From: Candidatus Omnitrophota bacterium
Lineage (GTDB): Bacteria > Omnitrophota > Gorgyraeia > Zapsychrales > Zapsychraceae
Direction of reading: 5' to 3'
DNA length: 10,141 nucleotides
NCBI GenBank assembly: GCA_018062515.1
Contig: JAGOSC010000070.1
Span: forward strand, 1 to 10,141
Shown here: piece by piece, positions 1-6,575 of the stretch
Numbering within the stretch: position 1 is the first letter of the stretch
Layout of the letters: each line of letters starts with the position of its first letter
Position numbers and translations under genes: made by a program
The notes under the pieces: model-generated
Told to the model about the DNA's origin: nothing
Database searches by the model: none
What the model saw: only the letters and a program-made list of their open reading frames with translations

Positions 1-264
1 GTCTGTACCTGCACCGGCTGGTTTTACGATAATTACGCGACCGTTCAGGGCATTGATACCATTATTCCAGTTGATATTTATATTCCCGGCTGTCCGCCTC
101 GTCCGGAAAATGTTCTCGATGGTTTAATGAAATTACAGGATAAAATTCAAAAGGGAGAACAGTCAAGAACCCTTTATGACCCGCGAACAAAAACCGGACG
201 TCCTGCCGACGTACAAGGGTACTCCGTTCAACAACATATTAAGCATATAGAATCTTCTTCATGA
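1..264 (+). CDS. nuoB: NADH-quinone oxidoreductase subunit B (3' end only)
   Basis: This is the last 87 residues of NuoB; the start lies before the window. NuoB sits between the NADH arm and the membrane and holds [4Fe-4S] cluster N2, which passes electrons to quinone. The visible part begins VCTCTGWFYDNY and continues with VQGID, IPVDIYIPGCPPRPE and LDGLMKLQDKI. The first Cys (residue 2 of the fragment) matches the third N2 ligand and the Cys of GCPPRPE the fourth; the paired Cys ligands lie outside. The usual Ser-Gly-Gly after the third ligand is Thr-Gly-Trp here, with an extra Cys two residues after the ligand. The tail after the conserved domain is hydrophilic. The stop TGA overlaps the nuoC start as ATGA, so the two are likely translationally coupled. 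The identification is firm. Confidence 0.96.
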   Translation, partial: VCTCTGWFYDNYATVQGIDTIIPVDIYIPGCPPRPENVLDGLMKLQDKIQKGEQSRTLYDPRTKTGRPADVQGYSVQQHIKHIESSS

Positions 265-755
265 TCACATTACAAAAAATTCAGGAAAATTTTTCACAAG
301 ATATTATCGAAACGCATGTTTTTAGGGGCGATGAAACAATTATTATCCGTCCATCGGCTTTACGCGTGATTGCTAAATTTTTAAAAGATACACCTGAATT
401 GGATTTTAATTTCTTGATGGATTTAACGGCCGTCGATTATCTATTTTATGCCGGCGGTAAAATCCAAAAGGAATCTCGCTTTGAAGTTGTTTATCATTTT
501 TTCTCACTTAAACATAATCATCGTGTCCGTTTAAAAGTTCCCGTCGATGAAAAGAATCCGGAAGTTGATACATTGACTGATTTGTGGAAGTCCGCTGATT
601 GGTACGAACGAGAGGTATGGGATATGTTCGGCATTCGCTTCAAAGGCCATCCGAATTTAAAACGTATTTTGATGTACGAAGAATTTCAAGGCCATGCCTT
701 ACGTAAAGATTATCCATTTGATAAACGCCAACCCTTAATTGGACCGATGAATTAA
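261..755 (+). CDS. nuoC: NADH-quinone oxidoreductase subunit C (30 kDa subunit)
   Basis: NuoC is a structural subunit of the hydrophilic connecting module that packs against NuoD and NuoB near the quinone site. At 164 residues it is a compact, stand-alone version, not the NuoCD fusion of E. coli. The family signature is at residues 109-155: Trp-Lys-Ser-Ala-Asp-Trp, then EREVWDMFGIRFKGHPNLKR, ILMYEEFQGH and LRKDYPF. Upstream, residues 72-96 hold the FEVVYHFFSL strand region. The start ATG overlaps the nuoB stop (ATGA) and has no Shine-Dalgarno of its own, which fits coupling to nuoB translation. Its stop TAA shares one base with the nuoD ATG (TAATG). Nothing looks broken. Confidence 0.97.
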   Translation: MITLQKIQENFSQDIIETHVFRGDETIIIRPSALRVIAKFLKDTPELDFNFLMDLTAVDYLFYAGGKIQKESRFEVVYHFFSLKHNHRVRLKVPVDEKNPEVDTLTDLWKSADWYEREVWDMFGIRFKGHPNLKRILMYEEFQGHALRKDYPFDKRQPLIGPMN

Positions 756-2080
756 TGTCTAATCAAACACGCTCTATGTTATTGAATGTGGGCCCTTCGC
801 ATCCGGCGATGCATGGTGTCATTCGCTTGATTATGGAGCTCGACGGTGAAAAGATCAAAGGTGTTGAAGTTGAAATGGGTTATCTTCACCGTGCTTTTGA
901 AAAAATGTGTGAAACCGTTATGTATACGCAGTGTTTTCCGTATACCGACCGATTAAATTATGTTTCACCTTTGATTAATAATGTTGGCTTTGCGTTAACC
1001 GTTGAAAAATTATTAGGAATTGATGTTCCGGAGCGCGCTAAATATATTCGGGTCATTATGAGTGAAATTTCCCGTGTCACCGACCATCTGACCTGCATTG
1101 CCGCGACGGCGATGGAATTGGGTGCGATGTCGGCATTTTTGTATATGATCAAGGCCCGTGAATTTTTGTACGAACTTATTGAGGAAATTACCGGAGCGCG
1201 TTTGACGATTTCTTATGTTCGTATCGGTGGCGTTAAAGCAGATTTGACGCCGGGCTTTGCGGATAAATGTTTTCAAAAAATCGCGGATATTCGAAAAGTT
1301 CTGATTGAGGCGGATGAGTTATTAACACGCAATCGTATTTTTTTTGATCGTTTGAAAGATATTGGAAAAATCTCCGCTGAAGATGCTATTTCTCATGGGA
1401 TTACCGGCCCATTCTTAAGATCGACGGGTGTTGCCTATGATGTTCGTAAAGCTAATCCATATCTTATTTATGAGCATTTAGATTTTGAAGTCCCGGTGGG
1501 AACGAACGGTGATAATCTTGATCGATATTTTGTACGTATGGCAGAATTGGAGCAGAGTCTTCGCATGATTGAACAATGTTTTCAACAAATTCCTGACGGT
1601 CCTATCTCAGGAGAAATATCTGGTGAAATTATGCCGGCGTCTGAAATGGTCGATCGAGCTAAAATGGGACAAACGGAAGGGTTAAAGGACGTTCAAGTTG
1701 ATTTAGATCCGACGCTCGACGGAAGTACCAGAAAATACCGTGATGGTATCAACACGGAGCGACGGGATGTTACATTGCCGGCCAAAGAAGAGACTTACGG
1801 TAATATCGAAGGCTTGATGAACCATTTTAAGTTGGTTATGTACGGTCATGGTATTCGTCCACCCGTCGGAGAAGCTTATTTTCCCGTCGAGGGAGCCAAT
1901 GGAGAACTAGGATTTTATATTGTCAGTGATGGACGGGATCATCCATGGCGCGTTCGTGTTCATCCGCCGTGTTTTCCTATCATGTCGGCATTACCTAAAT
2001 GTTTAATCGGCGGAATGATGGCGGATCTTGTTCCGACGTTTGGTTCAGTGAATATGATCGCCGGGGAATTAGACCGCTAA
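755..2080 (+). CDS. nuoD: NADH-quinone oxidoreductase subunit D (49 kDa, quinone site)
   Basis: NuoD forms the quinone cavity with NuoB and NuoH. The protein has 441 residues. Conserved blocks in order are LNVGPSHPAMHG (10-21), GYLHRAFEKMCE (42-53), DRLNYVSP (65-72), SRVTDHL (106-112), GARLTISYVRIGGVK (147-161), NIEGLMNHFKLVM (350-362), GELGFYIVSDG (383-393) and a C-terminus ending GELDR. Aligned by eye with Thermus Nqo4, His38 is His20 and Tyr87 is Tyr69, both kept, but Asp139 is Glu121 (in AMELGAMSAF). About 48 extra residues (roughly 285-338) lie between the Pro-Asp-Gly-Pro-Ile turn and the Leu-Pro-Ala-Lys block, compared with Thermus and E. coli. No NiFe-hydrogenase CxxC pairs are present, so this is the complex I protein and not a hydrogenase large subunit. 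It starts one base into the nuoC stop. Confidence 0.97.
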   Translation: MSNQTRSMLLNVGPSHPAMHGVIRLIMELDGEKIKGVEVEMGYLHRAFEKMCETVMYTQCFPYTDRLNYVSPLINNVGFALTVEKLLGIDVPERAKYIRVIMSEISRVTDHLTCIAATAMELGAMSAFLYMIKAREFLYELIEEITGARLTISYVRIGGVKADLTPGFADKCFQKIADIRKVLIEADELLTRNRIFFDRLKDIGKISAEDAISHGITGPFLRSTGVAYDVRKANPYLIYEHLDFEVPVGTNGDNLDRYFVRMAELEQSLRMIEQCFQQIPDGPISGEISGEIMPASEMVDRAKMGQTEGLKDVQVDLDPTLDGSTRKYRDGINTERRDVTLPAKEETYGNIEGLMNHFKLVMYGHGIRPPVGEAYFPVEGANGELGFYIVSDGRDHPWRVRVHPPCFPIMSALPKCLIGGMMADLVPTFGSVNMIAGELDR

Positions 2081-2096
2081 TAAATCTGTAAAAAAG

Positions 2097-2576
2097 GTGG
2101 GAGGTAGTCTTATCTTTACCGAAGAGCATTCACAAGAGATTTGGAAAATCATCAGCCGTTATGAAGACAAACGAGCGGCGCTTTTACCTGTTCTGCATTT
2201 TGTTCAGGAAATAGAAGGGTTGATTTCTCCGGAGTCTGAAAAAGATATAGCTGAATATTTAGAAATTCCCGTCGTGCATGTTCATGATGTGGTTACGTTT
2301 TATCATTTATTTCATCAAACGCGAAAAGGCAAATGTCATTTTTCGGTTTGTCAAACAACGTCGTGTGCTCTACGCGGCGCCGAGGAAATGATTGATCATT
2401 TGAAAAAGAGATTGCAGATTAAACCGGGCGAAACTACCGCGGATGGAAAATTCAGTTTAACCGTCGTCGAGTGTTTGGGTGCCTGTGAGCTTGCCCCGAT
2501 GATGCAATTTAATAAAGAATATAAAGGTCATTTAAATAAAAAGAAGTTGGATGAATTAATTAACCAAAATCAATAA
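2097..2576 (+). CDS. nuoE: NADH-quinone oxidoreductase subunit E (24 kDa, cluster N1a)
   Basis: NuoE is a thioredoxin-fold subunit that carries [2Fe-2S] cluster N1a beside the NuoF flavin. In the 159-residue form the four ligands are Cys85 and Cys90 (VCQTTSC) and Cys126 and Cys130 (ECLGAC). The N-terminal helical domain has KRAALLPVLHFVQE (25-38) and VVTFYHLFHQ (65-74). Start choice is uncertain. The only canonical start upstream of the conserved region is GTG 2097, used here, but that GTG lies inside an excellent Shine-Dalgarno (GGGAGGT, 2099-2105). Seven bases after its GGAGG core is ATC 2112-2114, in frame, which would give Met-Phe-Thr-Glu-Glu, the way many NuoE proteins begin (154 residues). 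The stop is one base before the nuoF ATG. Confidence 0.95.
   Translation: MGGSLIFTEEHSQEIWKIISRYEDKRAALLPVLHFVQEIEGLISPESEKDIAEYLEIPVVHVHDVVTFYHLFHQTRKGKCHFSVCQTTSCALRGAEEMIDHLKKRLQIKPGETTADGKFSLTVVECLGACELAPMMQFNKEYKGHLNKKKLDELINQNQ
2099..2114 (+). promoter_or_regulatory. nuoE ribosome binding site with a probable ATC start codon
   Basis: A near-perfect anti-16S match, GGGAGGT at 2099-2105, lies in the short nuoD-nuoE gap. At the ideal distance downstream the in-frame codon is ATC (2112-2114) instead of ATG. No ATG, GTG or TTG occurs in frame from here into the conserved domain. The alternative GTG at 2097 overlaps the Shine-Dalgarno itself and has only an A-run before it. I infer initiation at ATC, or an ATG-to-ATC error in the assembly. 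Confidence 0.55.
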
Positions 2577-2577
2577 T

Positions 2578-3885
2578 ATGGAAAAAATCGTTACCCGAAA
2601 TTTTGGAAAACCAAACTCGCATACTCTGGAAACATATGTTCAGAATAAAGGGTATGAAGGCGCGCGCAAAGCTTTAACACAAATGACGCCGCCGCAGATT
2701 ATTGATGAAGTTAAGAAATCCAATTTGCGCGGTTTAGGCGGGGCGGGATTTCCGACGGGATCCAAATGGAGTTTTATTCCGCAGGCTATTCCAAAACCAA
2801 AATATTTGGTCATCAATGGTGATGAAGGCGAGCCCGGGACGTTTAAAGATAAATATATTTTGGAACAGGATCCGCATGCGCTTATTGAAGGAATTATCAT
2901 CACCTGTTTCGCTATTCAAAGTAATAAATGTTATGTCTATATCCGGGGAGAATATTTAAAATCGATCAATACTCTTCAAGCTGCGATCGACGAAGCTTAT
3001 AATCAGGGCTTTTTAGGTAAAGAGATTATGGGCACTTCTTTTAGTTGCGATATTGTTATTCATCAGGGCGCTGGAGCTTATATTTGCGGTGAAGAAACCG
3101 CGCTGATTGAATCTCTCGAAGGGAAAAAAGGATTTCCTCGTCTAAAACCGCCGTTTCCCGCGATCGAAGGTTTATTTCGCTGCCCGACGGTCATTAACAA
3201 TGTGGAAACAGTATCTTGTGTTGGTCCTATTATTCTCAACGGCAGCGAATGGTATGCCAAATTGGGATGTCCTAAGAGCGGAGGCAATCGTCTTTTCTGT
3301 ATTAGCGGACATGTCAATAAACCTGGTGTTTATGAACTTCCCAATGGCACAACTTTAAGAGAAATTATTTATACTCACGCCGGAGGAATTTTGAATGGAC
3401 GTCAGCTGAAAGCGGTTATACCCGGTGGAATATCTGCGCCGATACTGACTCCAAATGAAATTGATGTGGCTATGGATTTTGATTCACTTAAAGCCATTGG
3501 TACAATGGCTGGCTCGGGGGGAATTATTGTCATTGATGATTCAACGTGTATGGTCTGGGCGGCGATGGTCGCGTCTCGATTTTTTGCGCATGAATCATGC
3601 GGTCAATGTTCACCTTGCCGTGAAGGTTCAGGTTGGGTTTACCGCGATATTCATCGTATTTATGAAGGAAAGGGTCGGCCTCAGGATTTGGTCAATCTTC
3701 CGGGAATTATTAATAATATCGGCGGTAATACGATTTGCGCCTTTGGTGACGCGGTAACGATGTCGATCGGAAGTTATATCGCAAAATTCCGTCGAGAATT
3801 TGAATATCATATTAAGGAAAAAAAATGCGACATTTGTTCAGATTTGCAGGAGGCGGGGAGCCAATATGCCAAAATTAACCATTGA
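2578..3885 (+). CDS. nuoF: NADH-quinone oxidoreductase subunit F (51 kDa, FMN and NADH site)
   Basis: NuoF is the NADH dehydrogenase subunit: it binds NADH and FMN and passes electrons through [4Fe-4S] cluster N3. The protein is 435 residues, normal for the family. The glycine-rich FMN loop is RGLGGAGFPTGSKW (51-64), followed by INGDEGEPGTFKDK (79-92) and GAGAYICGEETALIESLEG (164-182). Cluster N3 ligands are Cys341, Cys344 and Cys347 (ESCGQCSPCREG) plus Cys387 (TICAFGDA). The C-terminal tail after FRREFEYHI carries an extra Cys pair, CDIC (417-420), with no assigned role. The ATG follows the nuoE stop by one base and has no clear Shine-Dalgarno, which suggests coupled translation. The 3' end overlaps nuoG by 20 bases. 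Confidence 0.97.
   Translation: MEKIVTRNFGKPNSHTLETYVQNKGYEGARKALTQMTPPQIIDEVKKSNLRGLGGAGFPTGSKWSFIPQAIPKPKYLVINGDEGEPGTFKDKYILEQDPHALIEGIIITCFAIQSNKCYVYIRGEYLKSINTLQAAIDEAYNQGFLGKEIMGTSFSCDIVIHQGAGAYICGEETALIESLEGKKGFPRLKPPFPAIEGLFRCPTVINNVETVSCVGPIILNGSEWYAKLGCPKSGGNRLFCISGHVNKPGVYELPNGTTLREIIYTHAGGILNGRQLKAVIPGGISAPILTPNEIDVAMDFDSLKAIGTMAGSGGIIVIDDSTCMVWAAMVASRFFAHESCGQCSPCREGSGWVYRDIHRIYEGKGRPQDLVNLPGIINNIGGNTICAFGDAVTMSIGSYIAKFRREFEYHIKEKKCDICSDLQEAGSQYAKINH
3848..3860 (+). promoter_or_regulatory. Shine-Dalgarno region that decides the nuoG start
   Basis: AGGAGG (3848-3853) followed by GGGGAG (3855-3860) lies inside the end of nuoF, with GGGGAG 5 bases before ATG 3866. This favours ATG 3866 over the longer in-frame start at 3800, which would add 22 residues with no resemblance to NuoG. 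Confidence 0.7.
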
Positions 3886-5506
3886 TGGAAAAGAAGTAGA
3901 CGTCCCAAGAGGGACGACGATCATCCAGGCCGCGGATAAAATGGGAATCAGTGTTCCTCGTTATTGTTATCATCCGGCTTTACCTGTGTCCGGGAATTGC
4001 CGCATTTGTCTCGTCGAGGTTGAGAAACAGCCTAAATTGCAAATTGCCTGCCATACAAAAATTGCTAAAGGGATGGTCGTCAAAACAAATTCACCTAAGG
4101 TTTTGGAAGCGCGTAAATCGGTATTGGAATTTCTTCTCGTCAATCATCCTTTGGATTGTCCGGTGTGTGATCAAGCCGGCGAATGTAAATTGCAAGATTA
4201 TTACATGGAACATGGGCAATACAACAGCCGTTTAGTGGATGTGAAAGTTAAAAAAGAGAAAAAAGCTTTTTCAATCGGCCCGACGGTAATGCTTGATCAG
4301 GAACGTTGTATTCTGTGTACACGATGCGTGCGGTTTACGGATAATATTACGAAAACAAATGAGTTTGGTGTCTTCCAACGGGGTGATCATTCACAACTGG
4401 ATGTTTATCCGGGAAAACAATTGGATAATAAATATTCCGGTAATGTCGTCGATATTTGTCCGGTCGGGGCGTTGACGGATAAAGATTTTAGATTTAAATG
4501 CCGCGTGTGGTATTTGGAAAAAACAAAATCGGTTTGTCCGGGATGCAGTATGGGATGCAATATTACCGTCGAGTGGGACAAAGCGCGCCCCCATCAAAAC
4601 AAAGATGGACGGGTGATGCGTTTGAAACCAAGGGTTAATACGGATGTTAATGATCATTGGATGTGTGATAATGGCCGATATGATTATCATTTCATCGACG
4701 AGAATAGAATTCTTTCGCCGCAGATCAAAGATAAAGTAGTTTCGTGGAATGAGGCGATTGATGTCGTGGCGAAAGCTGTTCAATCGTTAAAAGACAATGG
4801 CCGTATAGATCGGATTGGCATATTAGCTTCAGCAAAATTGACGAATGAAGATCTATTTTCCATTCGTAAATTGTTTAAAGATAACCTGCATGTTTCTCAA
4901 ATTGATTTTAGAGTTCCTCAAAAATTCCGTGATCGTGATAATTTCCTTATTCGAACCGATAAAAATCCGAATACCGCCGGGGCCGTGGCTGTTCTTGAAC
5001 TCATTGATCCGCCTGGTTTCTTGGCCGGACAAGGAGTCGCCGATACTCAAGCGATGATTCAGAAGGCAAGACAAGGGGATATTGATTTTTTGTATGTTTT
5101 TGGCCATGATCTCGTCGAGATTTATGGAAAAGACACCGTCGAAGATATAGCCAAAAATGTTAAACTTTTTGTTTTTCAGGGCAGCAATATTAATGATACC
5201 GCCGGATACGCGCATGTGATTCTTCCTAGTTCCGTCTACGCGGAAAAAGATGGGACATTTGTTAATTGTCAGCATCGCGCTCAACGCATTTGGCAGGCAT
5301 TTCCTCCCTTGGGCGAGGCAAAAGCGGATTGGCAGATCATGGATCTTTTAAGTGATGCTTTGGGAACACCATTAGCTTATAAAAATTCTCAGGAAATATT
5401 TAAAGATATTGGCCGGACGATCAGTTCTTTTTCTGATGTTTCTTACGAAAAAATTGGAGATCAAGGAATCGTTCTAAAAGATAAAAACGTATGTCTGATA
5501 TCCTAA
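3866..5506 (+). CDS. nuoG: NADH-quinone oxidoreductase subunit G (75 kDa, short form)
   Basis: NuoG wires electrons from NuoF to the connecting module. From ATG 3866 the protein is 546 residues. N1b [2Fe-2S] ligands are Cys34, Cys45, Cys48 and Cys62; N5 has His94, Cys98, Cys101 and Cys107; N4 has Cys148, Cys151, Cys154 and Cys198; N7, found only in some bacteria, has Cys224, Cys227, Cys231 and Cys267 (CPGCSMGC, then MCDNGR). Behind this is a molybdopterin-oxidoreductase-like domain of only about 250 residues. It retains the closing block Gly-Thr-Phe-Val-Asn (463-467) through Gly-Glu-Ala-Lys-Ala-Asp-Trp (483-489). E. coli NuoG is about 900 residues and Thermus about 780, so the inside of this domain is cut down. 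There is no frameshift or internal stop. The end overlaps nuoH by 16 bases. Confidence 0.95.
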   Translation: MPKLTIDGKEVDVPRGTTIIQAADKMGISVPRYCYHPALPVSGNCRICLVEVEKQPKLQIACHTKIAKGMVVKTNSPKVLEARKSVLEFLLVNHPLDCPVCDQAGECKLQDYYMEHGQYNSRLVDVKVKKEKKAFSIGPTVMLDQERCILCTRCVRFTDNITKTNEFGVFQRGDHSQLDVYPGKQLDNKYSGNVVDICPVGALTDKDFRFKCRVWYLEKTKSVCPGCSMGCNITVEWDKARPHQNKDGRVMRLKPRVNTDVNDHWMCDNGRYDYHFIDENRILSPQIKDKVVSWNEAIDVVAKAVQSLKDNGRIDRIGILASAKLTNEDLFSIRKLFKDNLHVSQIDFRVPQKFRDRDNFLIRTDKNPNTAGAVAVLELIDPPGFLAGQGVADTQAMIQKARQGDIDFLYVFGHDLVEIYGKDTVEDIAKNVKLFVFQGSNINDTAGYAHVILPSSVYAEKDGTFVNCQHRAQRIWQAFPPLGEAKADWQIMDLLSDALGTPLAYKNSQEIFKDIGRTISSFSDVSYEKIGDQGIVLKDKNVCLIS

Positions 5507-6573
5507 TCAAATTTATATTGGCAGCCGCCATGATCTTAATCGCCTTTGGTATCGCCGGGCTTTTGACATGGGTCGAACGGAAGCAAAGCGCGGTGATGCA
5601 GGACCGGATCGGAGCAAATCGGGCCAGCATTTTTGGTTTTAAGGCCATGGGACTTTTTCACGCCATCGCCGACGTGCTTAAAATGTTAAGTAAAGAAGAA
5701 TTCATGCCCGCCGGAGCGAATAAGTTTTTATTTAATTTGGCTCCGTATTTATCCGTTACATTCGCGTTGGTAGGTTTTGCGTGTATTCCTATTGGTAATC
5801 AGCTGATCATAGGAACCCGTGTGATTGAATTGCAGGCGGCGAATCTTAACGTGGCGCTGCTTTTTATTTTTGCCATGATGTCGATGGGTGTTTATGGTGT
5901 GGTCTTGGGCGGATTTTCTTCCAATAATAATTACGCATTTCTCGGCGGGATGCGCGGTTCGGCTCAGATGATTGCTTATGAAATTACCATGGGTGCTGCG
6001 ATTATGGGCGTCATCATGGTTTTTAATACTTTGGATCTTCAGGCATTGGTGCGTGGACAAGGCGCGTATCTTTTTAATGGTTGGCTTCCAAAATGGGGAA
6101 TTTTTGTTCAGCCGTTGGCATTTCTTTTGTTTTTAACGGCAGCGACGGCAGAAACAAAACGGACGCCATTTGATCTTCCCGAGGGAGAATCAGAAATTAT
6201 TGGTTATTTCGTTGAGTATAGCGGCATGAAATTCGGAATGTTCTTTTTAGCGGACTTGATTGAAACTGTTTTAGTCGCCGCGCTCATGACGACATTATTT
6301 CTTGGAGGTTGGCAAGTTTTGTATCTTTCTCCCGACGGATTTTATTTTCCGTGGGGTATGAAAATCGCGCTTTCGCACGGCGTTGTTACCGCCTTAGGCG
6401 TGTTAGCTTTTTTTGTTAAACTGAGCTTTTTTATTTGGTTATTAATGGCTGTCCGCTGGACATTACCCAGATTTCGTTATGATCAGCTGATGAAATTAGG
6501 ATGGAAAATCTTATTACCGGCTTCTTTAGTGAATATAGCTGTCACCGCCGTCGTCATTACCTTATTAGGATAG
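5491..6573 (+). CDS. nuoH: NADH-quinone oxidoreductase subunit H (membrane, quinone cavity)
   Basis: NuoH is the integral membrane subunit that joins the hydrophilic arm to the proton-pumping arm and forms part of the quinone tunnel. The protein is 360 residues with about eight hydrophobic segments. Signatures are WVERKQSAVMQDRIGANR (27-44; the usual Gly-Pro-Asn is Gly-Ala-Asn), IADVLKMLSKEEFMP (59-73), the acidic cytoplasmic loop block AETKRTPFDLPEGESEIIG (about 220-238), VEYSGMKFGMFFLAD just after it, and WTLPRFRYDQLMKLGWK near the end. The ATG lies inside the nuoG 3' end. An AAGGA about 25 bases upstream is too far away to be a good Shine-Dalgarno, so coupling to nuoG is likely. The stop is two bases before the nuoI ATG. 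Confidence 0.97.
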   Translation: MSDILIKFILAAAMILIAFGIAGLLTWVERKQSAVMQDRIGANRASIFGFKAMGLFHAIADVLKMLSKEEFMPAGANKFLFNLAPYLSVTFALVGFACIPIGNQLIIGTRVIELQAANLNVALLFIFAMMSMGVYGVVLGGFSSNNNYAFLGGMRGSAQMIAYEITMGAAIMGVIMVFNTLDLQALVRGQGAYLFNGWLPKWGIFVQPLAFLLFLTAATAETKRTPFDLPEGESEIIGYFVEYSGMKFGMFFLADLIETVLVAALMTTLFLGGWQVLYLSPDGFYFPWGMKIALSHGVVTALGVLAFFVKLSFFIWLLMAVRWTLPRFRYDQLMKLGWKILLPASLVNIAVTAVVITLLG

Positions 6574-6575
6574 AT

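Noticed and set aside
755..2080. NuoD as a group 4 NiFe-hydrogenase large subunit
   Set aside because: The two CxxC metal-binding pairs of hydrogenases are absent, and the set NuoB-C-D-E-F-G-H-I with quinone-site His and Tyr fits complex I.
3455..3757. Plus-strand 100-codon frame within nuoF
   Set aside because: It is a frame-shifted shadow covering the N3 cluster region of nuoF, with no independent support.
3800..3865. Longer NuoG start at ATG 3800
   Set aside because: The 22 added residues are unlike any NuoG N-terminus, and a strong Shine-Dalgarno points to ATG 3866.
4391..5284. Two long minus-strand open frames (130 and 143 codons) inside nuoG
   Set aside because: They lie wholly opposite a gene with clear Fe-S motifs, have no recognisable domain and no Shine-Dalgarno; they reflect codon bias of the real gene.
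6501..6575. Longer NuoI start at ATG 6501
   Set aside because: It would overlap the conserved NuoH C-terminus by about 70 bases; ATG 6576 is two bases after the nuoH stop with AGGA upstream.
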